Shown here: positions 13,235 to 19,960 of the stretch, in pieces | Numbering within the stretch: the first letter of the stretch is position 1 | Layout of the letters: every line of letters starts with the position of its first letter | Source: a virus | IMG/VR virus record: IMGVR_UViG_3300031920_000109 | Coordinates: 1 to 27,537 of that record | Length of the DNA: 27,537 nucleotides | Strand: one strand, 5' to 3' | Notes under the pieces: model-generated | The model's input: the letters and a program-made list of their open reading frames with translations, nothing else | What the model was told of the DNA's origin: nothing | Databases searched by the model: none | Made by a program: the position numbers and the translations under genes

Positions 13235-13264
13235 CTAACTCATCGCGTCATCGACTACACTCAT
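13235..13264 (-). CDS. Nine-codon frame with strong SD (leader or frameshifted gene start)
   Basis: AAAGGAGG sits 7 nt before an ATG at 13264 that overlaps the TGA of the 84-aa gene (ATGA). The frame MSVVDDAMS ends in TAG after nine codons. In the -1 frame, translation would continue DELARQALDDAHECWDDGCG and onward into the 95-aa gene. The strong SD suggests a real start whose frame was lost, or a short leader peptide. Confidence 0.35.
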   Translation of the reverse strand: MSVVDDAMS

Positions 13265-13515
13265 CGCTTCCCCTCCTTTACTCTAAGCATTTTGCCTACC
13301 TCATCCCTCAGCAGATCGACATGCTGATAAGTAGCCCCTACCGTCATATTGCCAACGTTCGCAGATACTTTATCTCCATGCACGTCTTCGCCATCTAGTA
13401 GTAAGATATACCGCACACTGCTACCACTGATAGCGTCATCAATGACCGCGCCAAGCTCGTACGCTACTACCTCTAGAGCTCGCCTACTATCATCTGTTCC
13501 CTCGTTATCACTCAT
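13261..13515 (-). CDS. Hypothetical 84-aa protein with foreign-looking composition
   Basis: Start at ATG 13515 (MSDNEGTDDSRRALEVVAYE), with AAGG about 8 nt upstream; an ATG at 13557 adds a Lys-rich prefix. The protein looks globular alpha/beta: VVAYELGAVIDDAISGSS, then VRYILLLDGEDVHGDKVSAN, then TVGATYQHVDLLRDEVGKML. No family recognised. The DNA is richer in A/T and uses GAG, CTC and CTA-type triplets that are scarce elsewhere in the window, so it may have been acquired recently. The 64 nt upstream (13558-13621) contain two CATCACAGC copies 17 bp apart and nothing else recognised. Confidence 0.6.
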   Translation of the reverse strand: MSDNEGTDDSRRALEVVAYELGAVIDDAISGSSVRYILLLDGEDVHGDKVSANVGNMTVGATYQHVDLLRDEVGKMLRVKEGKR

Positions 13516-13621
13516 TCGCTTACCCTTTTTTTTCTTCAGCATCGTGAGCCAGTACACCCCAGGGCCATCACAGCCCCAGGCGCATCACAGCGAACCGCCA
13601 CGGATCGCGCTTCAGTCTAGC

Positions 13622-15187
13622 TTATTCGAACTCTTCACCCGGTGGTGGGCCGCCGCGCATCCATTCCGGTTCCGCCGTGGTGGTGCTGTTTTCCAGCTTC
13701 GCCTGGCGCTGGCTGGTTTCAGCCTGGACTGATTCGTGATCCCGCTCCATCGCCGCTTCCTCCATCGCCGCTTCATGGTCAGGTGGTGACTTCGCCGTCA
13801 GTTCCTGGGCTTTGACTAGGTTCCTGGGATCGCCGTTCTGGACGTAGTACGTCAGACACTTGGAAGGGGTCAGGTTCATGGGGGCCACTTCAGCCTTCCG
13901 CTGTTCCTGGGCCGCTTTCGATCGGCTGGGTTTCTTCGCGCCAGGTGCCACGCCCTTCGCTTCCGCGCTTGCAACTGGGATCGATTCATTGGGCGCAGCT
14001 TGCCCAGCGTCCAGTTTTGGTTCCGCCACTGGTTCCGCCACTGGTTCCGCCACTGGCTTCGCCACTGGTTCCGCCACTGGCTTCGCCACTGGCTTCGCCA
14101 TGGGTGCTGGTTTCTTCGCGCCAGGTGCCACGCCCTTCGCTTCCGCGCTTGCAACTGGGATCGATTCATTGGGCGCAGCTTGCCCAGCGTCCAGTTTTGG
14201 TTCCGCCACTGGCTTCGCCACTGGTGCTGGTTTCTTGGCCGCCAGCTTGTCCTTCACCGCCTGGGCCCCTTTGGCCGCCTGGGTGGCTGGCGCCGCCCGT
14301 GGGGCTGCTGTGCCTTGCTGATCGCGCCTATGTTCGATCGTGTCCTGCCAGTTCGTTTGGCCATCCTTGATCGCCATGTAAACCTGGCGCAGTTCCACCA
14401 GTTCGGCTGGGCTGATCTTATCCAGATCGTGCGCCAGGTATTCTTCCAGGTCCACTGGCTGGACATTGAACGCCGCGAAGGCGTCCGCCAGCTTCCGCCG
14501 TTCAGCGTCAGGATCCTTCGCTGCCTGGTTCTGGGCCGTGGCCTTGATCGCCTGTTCGGCTTCATCCTGTAGCCATCCAGGGATCAGGCGCAGCCCGTTA
14601 GTTCGGATCGCCTTCGAAACCAGGGATCCCTGTTTGTTCAGCAGATCGTCATCAGTGGCCGCCACAATGTAAACCGTTTGGCCACCCGCGCCCGTGCGCC
14701 GCCCCAGGGCCGTTTGACCATTCCGCAGCTTCGAACGCTCCACCGTTTTCTGAACAGTGATCTGGGTGGAATGGCACACGTTCCGTTCGTAGTCCATCAC
14801 TATCACAGCCACGATCCGCTTCACGTCATCGTCATAAACCGTCACCGCGCTGGTTTCGCAGTTCCCCAGAATTTGCAGGGCCTGTTCCACGAACCGAATT
14901 GATAGCCCTTCGATCCCCGCGCCCACTGGCTTCCGGTATCGGGCCACTTCCGCGAAACTGGGCCGCTGGCATTCCCGCAGCAGTTCAGTACGTACTTGAT
15001 CAAAGTTCCGTGGATTGTGCATGGCCATGATCGATCTGGCTTCCACCACAGCCTTCGCCTGGGCTGCCATGGCCGTGCTGGCCGTTTCCTGTACCGTGGC
15101 CAGCTGCTGGCCGCCGAATGAATCGCTGCGCACCATGGCGCCGCCGTTTTGTCCGTTTTGCATTTCGTTTTTCTCCAGTGTCTTCAT
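13622..15187 (-). CDS. Putative single-strand annealing protein with repeat-rich tail
   Basis: A 521-aa protein. The N-terminal ~215 residues (FGGQQLATVQETASTAMAAQ, RPSFAEVARYRKPVGAGIEG, VYIVAATDDDLLNKQGSLVS) belong to a phage family I associate with RecT/ERF-type annealing proteins encoded next to exonucleases. Such proteins anneal complementary single strands in phage recombination. The middle region is helical. Residues ~305-445 are low-complexity: a 60-aa unit partly repeated twice and a PVAE/PVAK tetrapeptide run, then an acidic C-terminus (PPPGEEFE) like that of SSB-interacting tails. The gene follows a YqaJ exonuclease with a 5-nt gap, supporting a two-component recombination system. 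The family call is from pattern memory. Confidence 0.55.
   Translation of the reverse strand: MKTLEKNEMQNGQNGGAMVRSDSFGGQQLATVQETASTAMAAQAKAVVEARSIMAMHNPRNFDQVRTELLRECQRPSFAEVARYRKPVGAGIEGLSIRFVEQALQILGNCETSAVTVYDDDVKRIVAVIVMDYERNVCHSTQITVQKTVERSKLRNGQTALGRRTGAGGQTVYIVAATDDDLLNKQGSLVSKAIRTNGLRLIPGWLQDEAEQAIKATAQNQAAKDPDAERRKLADAFAAFNVQPVDLEEYLAHDLDKISPAELVELRQVYMAIKDGQTNWQDTIEHRRDQQGTAAPRAAPATQAAKGAQAVKDKLAAKKPAPVAKPVAEPKLDAGQAAPNESIPVASAEAKGVAPGAKKPAPMAKPVAKPVAEPVAKPVAEPVAEPVAEPKLDAGQAAPNESIPVASAEAKGVAPGAKKPSRSKAAQEQRKAEVAPMNLTPSKCLTYYVQNGDPRNLVKAQELTAKSPPDHEAAMEEAAMERDHESVQAETSQRQAKLENSTTTAEPEWMRGGPPPGEEFE
13930..14212. repeat. 103-bp direct repeat plus 12-bp tandem repeats
   Basis: 13930-14032 is repeated without mismatch at 14110-14212, exactly 180 bp (60 codons) away. 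Between the copies, 14019-14102 holds seven 12-bp units of GGTTCCGCCACT or GGCTTCGCCACT, encoding the PVAE/PVAK run; two more units end copy two. All changes keep frame. The perfect identity suggests recent duplication. Confidence 0.9.
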
Positions 15188-15192
15188 GGGTG

Positions 15193-16266
15193 TTATTTAC
15201 TCCAGGATCGCGGAACTACAAAGCGCCGTGATCCTGGTTTTGGGGTGGTGTTCTTCGCAGTCACTTCATCCAGGTTCGGAACTGGAACCGTTCCGCTTGA
15301 TTCGGCCGTGATCAGTTCCAGGGCATTCCGCAGATCGCCAGCCAGGGCTTTCCAGTCCACCTTCGTGGTGTCCTTCGAACGCCGCCAGGTGATCTTCCGC
15401 TTCACTTCCCTGGGCTTCCCGTCCTTGTCAGTGTCCATTTCTAGCCACTCAAGACCGCTATTCGCTCCGATCGCTTCCTTCAGGAACTGAACGTGGCGCG
15501 CTTCATCGGCTTCCAGGGCGTGGATTTCTTCCCGCAGCTTGCGAAGTCCTTGGGCGATTCCCAGATCTTCCGGATTCGCTTCCACCATTTCTTCGCTGTT
15601 CTTGGGGAACCTTCGCGCCAGGTGCGCGCTGAATCCGTCGCTGCCATCCGGATCCAGTTCCTTCCCGCCGATCACGTGATCATCCCAGAACGCCCGCCCA
15701 GCTTTGATCAGCATGTCCGCCAGTTCCTGATCGTGGGTGATCGTGTAGTCCACTGGCACGCCATCCATAAACGCCGTCAGATCCCATCGCGTCAGGTGCC
15801 CACCCCATGGCTTCGAACGCGCCACGATCAGGTTCCACTGGCATTGGACAAGTTCCCACCTGGGAACCTGATCCGTGCCTGGTTCGCCGTACAGGTGGGA
15901 CAGCCACCCGGTGTGGGTTTTCCCTTCCCACCCCCACGCTGGGATCGCGTCGTTTGGCCCAGGCGAATAGGCCAGGCCGTCAGGTGTGGCAATGATCCAG
16001 GGTTCCGCTTCGTGGCGCAGGGTTCCAATATTGTCACCGCCCACCACCGCCATGCCGAACCGCTGGGCGTAGTCCTTCCGGATCGGTCCTTCCAGAATGT
16101 TCCCCCACCGAACCCGATCGGTTTCGATGAATGGCGCAGGGGTTCCCCGCTTGTCCAGTAGTACGTCAATGGGCCCGCCGTAGTTTGAAAGCCCGCAGAT
16201 CTTCGTGATATCCGTGGCCGTGATCCCGGTCTTCCGGATATCCAGCTGTTCCTGTGAAAGCGACAT
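15193..16266 (-). CDS. YqaJ-type viral recombinase exonuclease
   Basis: Start at ATG 16266 with a strong AAAGGAG SD; the frame is open to 16299. The 357-aa protein shows the lambda-exonuclease/YqaJ fold: GITATDITKICGLSNYGG (residues 14-31), GNILEGPIRKDY with Glu59, ATPDGLAY with Asp96, and WEGKTH with Glu114 and Lys116 as the E-x-K catalytic pair. WELVQCQWNLIVA, the QxQ-like helix, follows. A C-terminal helical region (LGIAQGLRKLREEIHALEAD) is typical of YqaJ proteins. It resects DNA 5'-3' to give single strands for the adjacent annealing protein. The GAAACC dyad D lies 54 bp upstream of the start. Confidence 0.87.
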   Translation of the reverse strand: MSLSQEQLDIRKTGITATDITKICGLSNYGGPIDVLLDKRGTPAPFIETDRVRWGNILEGPIRKDYAQRFGMAVVGGDNIGTLRHEAEPWIIATPDGLAYSPGPNDAIPAWGWEGKTHTGWLSHLYGEPGTDQVPRWELVQCQWNLIVARSKPWGGHLTRWDLTAFMDGVPVDYTITHDQELADMLIKAGRAFWDDHVIGGKELDPDGSDGFSAHLARRFPKNSEEMVEANPEDLGIAQGLRKLREEIHALEADEARHVQFLKEAIGANSGLEWLEMDTDKDGKPREVKRKITWRRSKDTTKVDWKALAGDLRNALELITAESSGTVPVPNLDEVTAKNTTPKPGSRRFVVPRSWSK

Positions 16267-16319
16267 TTGCGCTCCTTTCCCGTGGTTATGTCCCGCCACC
16301 CTATCCCGTGGGTGTGACA

Positions 16320-16344
16320 GTTTCCAGGGGAATCGCTAGAAACC
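16320..16344. promoter_or_regulatory. Candidate operator, GTTTCC-N13-GAAACC dyad (site D)
   Basis: The same arms and spacing as site C at 12601-12625, in the 116-bp gap between the endolysin stop and the exonuclease start. The gap also has a minus-strand TTTTTT run near 16358-16363, but I see no good stem before it. The gap probably holds the promoter for the recombination genes. Confidence 0.4.
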
Positions 16345-16382
16345 ACACGTGGGCCCGAAAAAATTGGGGGAATTCTCGCCCG

Positions 16383-17135
16383 TCACCGCTGGCGAAGTTC
16401 GAAGTGCATGGGATCGAAGAACGAACAGCCCAGCGCCCGGTCCACGAAGTTCGCGCCGGATTTCCCCCACACGCCGCCCCAGGTGAACCCCACTGATTCG
16501 AACGCTTCCACGAAGGCCAGATCCATTCCGTCAGGCCACTGATCGGTCCACGCTTCAGACCATGGGATCGGTCCATGCCCACGCTGGAACTTGTGCGCCC
16601 GGTTTTCGCTTGGGTTGATATCCACCGCGATCCCCCAGCTGTGAAGTGATAGCTGGCTGCGCCCGCGAATTGCCCGGTGAACGTGAACGCCGCACCGTTC
16701 CACCTGGTAGGCGCTATCCGCCGCCGCCCGCTTCAGTGCTTCGCGCAGGTACGGTTCCGCCAGCCTGTGAACCTGAACATGCCATTTGTACGGAACGCCT
16801 GGCAGATCGCGAACCGTGACGATCTCACGCTTGCGCCATCGCTTATCCGGCCGCGCCAGGGTTCCAGGGTTCCCGAACGCTTGCATGATTTCAGCACGCG
16901 ATCGCGGAATGCGCCCCAGGGTTCCTTCGAACCGGCCCAGCTGATCTGCTGGTTCACTCGCAGGTTCCGGCTGGGTGTCCATCGTGTCCGCCAGGGCCGC
17001 CCGTGTGGCGTTCCCCAGCTTCCCGTCCACTGTCAGGCCCAGATATTTCTGGACTGTCCTGGTGGCTGCTGTGATGTTCTGGGTGGTGATCCGCCCAGCT
17101 GCCAGTTCCCTGGCATTGAACGCGTCAGCTTCCAC
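16383..17135 (-). CDS. Endolysin: PG-binding-like N-terminus plus M15 peptidase
   Basis: A GTG start at 17135 with GAGGAA seven nt upstream overlaps the holin-like gene by 11 nt. The 250-aa protein begins with a peptidoglycan-binding-like helix pair (TVQKYLGLTVDGKLGNATRA, residues 27-46), then a linker, then a VanY/M15 metallopeptidase domain. Zinc-site motifs are SLHSWGIAVDINP with His165 and Asp172, and DPMHFE with His244 and Glu246 near the end. M15 enzymes cut L-alanyl-D-glutamate or D-Ala-D-Ala bonds in cell-wall peptides. No signal peptide was seen, so export through the holin lesion is likely. Confidence 0.88.
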   Translation of the reverse strand: MEADAFNARELAAGRITTQNITAATRTVQKYLGLTVDGKLGNATRAALADTMDTQPEPASEPADQLGRFEGTLGRIPRSRAEIMQAFGNPGTLARPDKRWRKREIVTVRDLPGVPYKWHVQVHRLAEPYLREALKRAAADSAYQVERCGVHVHRAIRGRSQLSLHSWGIAVDINPSENRAHKFQRGHGPIPWSEAWTDQWPDGMDLAFVEAFESVGFTWGGVWGKSGANFVDRALGCSFFDPMHFELRQR

Positions 17136-17670
17136 CGATCGTTTCCTCGCTTGGCTTGTCCTGTGGCCAGATCAGCCGCTTGATCCAGGTGTAGCCGCCC
17201 ACCGCTGTGAACACTACGCCGAACGCGCCCAGGAACAGCTGGAAATCCAGGGCCACCCCGGACGCCAGTGCCGTGGACAGGCCGCCGCCGAAACCAAGGA
17301 TCCCCACCAGCACAGCGCCGCCGCGATCCCCGTCGAACCATTTCACCTTCCCGCGAATTTTCCCCAGGCCCAGCATTAGGAACGCCAGCAGGCCAGCCGC
17401 CGCCATTCGCCAGTTCCCGGACTTGATCGCGTTCACCACTTCAGCAGCTTCGCCCAGTGGATCCTTTTCCGCCGCTTCCACTGGTGTGGCCTTGGCTGGT
17501 TCCGCTGGTGCTTCCGCAGCTTCAGGGGCCGCTGGTGCTTCCTCGATTTCCGCTGGTGCTTCCACTGTGCCAGCGTCGATCGCTTGCCCATGGCTTCGCC
17601 CGCTGAATATCACCAGCAGCAGAAACGCCGCCGCCGCCGCCATGATCGCCGTTCTATTCGTGATCGCCAT
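17125..17670 (-). CDS. Holin-like multi-span membrane protein (181 aa)
   Basis: Start at ATG 17670 with GGAAGG eight nt upstream; earlier in-frame ATGs have poorer spacing. The N-terminus is a signal-peptide or signal-anchor (AIMAAAAAFLLLVIFSGRSH), followed by an Ala/Pro/Glu-rich linker (~30-75). Three hydrophobic spans follow: MAAAGLLAFLMLGLG, GGAVLVGILGFGGGLSTALA and FQLFLGAFGVVFTAVGGYTW, with a charged C-terminus. The position between spanins and endolysin supports a holin that forms the inner-membrane lesion. The long Glu/Pro linker is unusual for a holin, so another membrane role is possible. Confidence 0.65.
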   Translation of the reverse strand: MAITNRTAIMAAAAAFLLLVIFSGRSHGQAIDAGTVEAPAEIEEAPAAPEAAEAPAEPAKATPVEAAEKDPLGEAAEVVNAIKSGNWRMAAAGLLAFLMLGLGKIRGKVKWFDGDRGGAVLVGILGFGGGLSTALASGVALDFQLFLGAFGVVFTAVGGYTWIKRLIWPQDKPSEETIGGS

Positions 17671-17992
17671 TTTCATATCCTTCCACGGTTTCGGCTTCGC
17701 ATTGCGTAACTGCGTCACGGATCCACCGCTGCGCCGCCCCGATATATTTGGCGAGTCTAACCGCCGCCGCCTGGTCCATGCAAATTTCCCACTTTTCAGC
17801 GCAGGCTGGATCCGTGGTGTGGTTCTGGCTGCCCAGGCCAGGGGCTTCAGGCGCAGGGCCCACTTCAGCCAGGCAAGCGCGCCGCGTTACCTCCATTTTC
17901 ACGGTCTGACGCTTTGGACAGCAGGCGTTCAAGGCGGTTCCGAGTAGCGCCAGGCGTAGCACAGGAATCCAGATCGTCTTCCAGCTGTTCAA
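17654..17992 (-). CDS. o-spanin (Rz1-like lipoprotein), TTG start, embedded in Rz
   Basis: A TTG at 17992, out of frame inside the i-spanin gene, opens a 112-aa protein with a complete lipoprotein signal: MNSWKTIWIPVLRLALLGTA followed by LNAC, with the lipid-modified Cys at residue 24. The mature part contains GPAPEAPG, a Pro-rich stretch common in Rz1 proteins. In the +1 frame relative to Rz, as in the known nested spanin pairs, the o-spanin sits in the outer membrane and joins the i-spanin to fuse the membranes in the last lysis step. The frame is open to 18082, but the upstream part lacks a signal peptide. The C-terminal half (~55 aa) is longer than usual. ATA and ATT are other start options. 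Confidence 0.65.
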   Translation of the reverse strand: MNSWKTIWIPVLRLALLGTALNACCPKRQTVKMEVTRRACLAEVGPAPEAPGLGSQNHTTDPACAEKWEICMDQAAAVRLAKYIGAAQRWIRDAVTQCEAETVEGYENGDHE

Positions 17993-18206
17993 TATCTTCG
18001 CGCAGGGCTTTGAACTGTTCCCGCGTTCGCTTGCGATAGGTGCCCAGTTCGCGTGCCGTTTCTTCCAGTTGTTTGTTTGCATTGTGCCGCTCCCGATCCG
18101 CGTCCGCCGCGTCCGCTTTCGCGCCGGATAGGCGCAGGCCCAGAATGGCCACAGTTATGCCCAGCCCCGCCGTGGTCAGTCCCGCTATGGCTGCCAGGTA
18201 TTCCAT
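17865..18206 (-). CDS. i-spanin (Rz-like)
   Basis: Starts MEYLAAIAGLTTAGLGITVA in a TGATG overlap with the upstream gene. The N-terminal hydrophobic segment (~3-24) is an inner-membrane anchor. The rest is a coiled coil (ADADRERHNANKQLEETARE, LGTYRKRTREQFKALREDIE) typical of i-spanins, ending in a basic tail. 113 aa is a usual size. It pairs with the nested o-spanin whose TTG lies within this gene. The cassette order spanins, holin, endolysin is reversed relative to lambda. Confidence 0.72.
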   Translation of the reverse strand: MEYLAAIAGLTTAGLGITVAILGLRLSGAKADAADADRERHNANKQLEETARELGTYRKRTREQFKALREDIEQLEDDLDSCATPGATRNRLERLLSKASDRENGGNAARLPG

Positions 18207-18619
18207 CAGGCGCCGTTCACCACAGCCTTCACGATCAGATCGGAAGGATCCACCGCGTATTTCACCGCGCCACTCGCCAGCACGATCTTAACGTCATAGC
18301 GGAACGCGCCCACGTTCCCTGGCGCCACTGGCCAGTTCGCGTTCGCTGGCAGCGTTCCCGTGCTGGGAATCACCGCGTCAGCCACGCCGATATCGTCACC
18401 CACCTGGCCGCGCTTCGTGATGCCAGCCGCCAGGTTCAGCGCGATGAATGCAGGATCCGGATCGCCTTCGTTTTTCTTCACCTGAAGCTGGATCGCGTCA
18501 TCGCCAGCCGCCAGGTCAGTGTCCAGGTTCAAGCGCGTTCCGTCGCTGGACTTCGTGAAGATCAGGATCAGATCCTTGGTTTCGCCAAGTGACATAGTTT
18601 TCGGTTGTTCGTTCGCCAT
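18206..18619 (-). CDS. Small beta-rich tail/baseplate accessory protein (137 aa)
   Basis: Starts MANEQPKTMSLGETKDLILI, about three bases after the upstream stop. It contains DLILIFTKSSDGTRLNLD and ends FRYDVKIVLASGAVKYAVDP, a beta-sandwich pattern of the BppU/fibre-associated kind seen near phage tail fibres. It ends in a TGATG overlap with the i-spanin gene, so it is the last gene before lysis. Role inferred from pattern and position. Confidence 0.6.
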   Translation of the reverse strand: MANEQPKTMSLGETKDLILIFTKSSDGTRLNLDTDLAAGDDAIQLQVKKNEGDPDPAFIALNLAAGITKRGQVGDDIGVADAVIPSTGTLPANANWPVAPGNVGAFRYDVKIVLASGAVKYAVDPSDLIVKAVVNGA

Positions 18620-18622
18620 TGA

Positions 18623-19069
18623 TCAGCAGTCCTTCACCGTTGCAAGTATTCGATCGCCATCTTCCACCACAGCCGCCAGCACGTCCAGATCTGCCACGAT
18701 GGCCAGCACCCGGTCAGGTGAATCCGAGATCACGCACGCGATCAGATCGCCGTCCCGGACCACTGCCTGAATCGGATCCGGTTCCGAGATCACGCACGCG
18801 ATCCGATCCACTTCCCTGGTTTCGGCTTCCGTGCTGGGATCGTTGTAATCCACCGCCAGGGAATCGCTTCCCCAGGCGCCGGTTCGCGGAATGAATGGGG
18901 CCAGCATCGTGAAGGTTCCCGCGCTGGGATCCGTTTCCGAGTAACAGCCCAGGGATTCCTGGCCATTCAGCCACACCGCCAGGCTTCCCGCTTGGTATGG
19001 CACGCTGGTGGTGAACACTGGATTGACGCCATCGATCACGCCGCTGGGAACTTCCACCACCTGGCCCAT
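18623..19069 (-). CDS. Tail accessory protein with repeated beta-strand motif (148 aa)
   Basis: The ATG at 19069 overlaps the upstream TAA (TAATG); the frame open to 19165 is a shadow of the neighbouring gene. The N-terminal ~60 residues (VPSGVIDGVNPVFTTSVPYQ) match the 70-aa protein encoded just upstream. The C-terminal ~60 residues are about six ~10-residue repeats (IACVISEPDP, AVVRDGDL, IACVISDSPD, VLAIVADLD, VLAAVVEDGD, ILATVKD), which could stack as a beta-solenoid. The DNA holds a 21-bp exact repeat 60 bp apart (18723 and 18783). Likely a fibre or spike accessory subunit. Confidence 0.6.
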   Translation of the reverse strand: MGQVVEVPSGVIDGVNPVFTTSVPYQAGSLAVWLNGQESLGCYSETDPSAGTFTMLAPFIPRTGAWGSDSLAVDYNDPSTEAETREVDRIACVISEPDPIQAVVRDGDLIACVISDSPDRVLAIVADLDVLAAVVEDGDRILATVKDC

Positions 19070-19281
19070 TATGAAACCGCCGTGAATCTGGCCGTTACTA
19101 CGGATCCAGCCTTGGGTGGACTTGGCAGCTGGAACGTCAGTGGCCCCAGTTCCGCTGGAATGCACGCTGCGCCGTTCAGCTGCGCCATCAGGGTGCCAGG
19201 ACGATATGGAACGCTTGTGGTGAACACTGCATTGATCCCGTCCACCAGGCCGCCAGCCGCTTCGTTCTTACGGTTCGCCAT
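19069..19281 (-). CDS. Short tail accessory protein, paralogue of the next gene (70 aa)
   Basis: Starts MANRKNEAAGGLVDGINAVF. The segment GGLVDGINAVFTTSVPYRPG aligns with SGVIDGVNPVFTTSVPYQAG of the following gene, and the pattern continues into LNG. The two are tandem paralogues joined by a TAATG overlap. It is a single short beta domain without the repeat tail. Probably a fibre-associated module. Confidence 0.65.
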   Translation of the reverse strand: MANRKNEAAGGLVDGINAVFTTSVPYRPGTLMAQLNGAACIPAELGPLTFQLPSPPKAGSVVTARFTAVS

Positions 19282-19637
19282 TAGCGCCGGAACCCTTCAC
19301 ACCACACCTTGATCTTCCGATCCGTGGCGTCATCATTCGTCCGGACTATGCGCAGGGCCACCACGCCGTCACCTTCGATCGGCTGGAAATTCTCAAAGTG
19401 TGCGCTGCCTGGGCCCACTACCATTCGCAGCGTTCGCCACTTTTCTGTGGGCGTCAGCTGGGTTCGGATCTGTAGTTCCGCAGTTCCCACGTGAGTCAGG
19501 GCCGCTCCGAAACAGGTGATCCGGAACGATCTGTTTGCGCCCAGTGGATCCGCGCCCACTGGGTTCGTGGCGCTGGTCCCGGCCGCCACGTTCCCGCCCG
19601 GATACTTGCTGATCAGTGGTCTTTTGTTCGGTGGCAT
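19281..19637 (-). CDS. Beta-sandwich tail accessory protein (118 aa)
   Basis: The ATG at 19637 overlaps the upstream TAA; an in-frame ATG at 19661 gives an eight-residue acidic prefix and is less likely. The protein ends EGDGVVALRIVRTNDDATDR, then KIKVWCEGFRR. This is similar in layout to VGDGVKAIRISLQNDTNTGR of the next upstream protein, suggesting homologous jelly-roll-like modules. Probably a small tail-fibre or baseplate component. Confidence 0.6.
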   Translation of the reverse strand: MPPNKRPLISKYPGGNVAAGTSATNPVGADPLGANRSFRITCFGAALTHVGTAELQIRTQLTPTEKWRTLRMVVGPGSAHFENFQPIEGDGVVALRIVRTNDDATDRKIKVWCEGFRR

Positions 19638-19960
19638 TAGCTGATCTTCCTCGCTTTCCATTCGCCAGAAAGCACGCGGCCGGTGTTCGTGTCGTTTTGC
19701 AGGCTGATCCTTATCGCCTTCACGCCGTCACCCACGCACGAAAATTCCGGTTCAAAGGTGCCATCCCCGTGGGTACACGCCAGGATCTCAGGAACGCCTG
19801 CTGGATCCCAGATCAAACAGGCCGCCGTATCGTCTAGGTATGCCGCCGCCCCCCTGAAGTTGAACACTTCCCACGTTTCACCGTTCGGGATCACAGTGTC
19901 CGCCACTTCCTCTGAAAGCGCCGCCACGTCCACCACCAGTTTTCCGTTTATAACCGCCAT
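19637..19960 (-). CDS. Beta-sandwich tail accessory protein (107 aa)
   Basis: Starts MAVINGKLVVDVAALSEEVA in a TGATG overlap. The fold prediction by eye is beta-rich (ETWEVFNFRGAAAYLDDTAA), and the end VGDGVKAIRISLQNDTNTGR resembles the next downstream protein. Functions are inferred from their place among tail genes; no specific family recognised. Confidence 0.6.
   Translation of the reverse strand: MAVINGKLVVDVAALSEEVADTVIPNGETWEVFNFRGAAAYLDDTAACLIWDPAGVPEILACTHGDGTFEPEFSCVGDGVKAIRISLQNDTNTGRVLSGEWKARKIS

Noticed and set aside
13930-14212. Possible CRISPR-like array
   Set aside because: The repeats are in-frame coding 12-bp units with no spacers; no cas genes are present.
13860-14321. Plus-strand frame with Gly/Ser/Ala/Phe repeats
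   Set aside because: It is the antisense reading of the annealing protein's repeats, not a separate gene.
16345-16382. Intrinsic terminator after the endolysin gene
   Set aside because: There is a T-run on the minus strand but no adequate GC-rich stem before it.
17993-18082. Start of the o-spanin frame at the ATG at 18082
   Set aside because: It would bury the lipoprotein signal about 50 residues into the protein; the upstream part is the antiphase reading of the i-spanin coiled coil.
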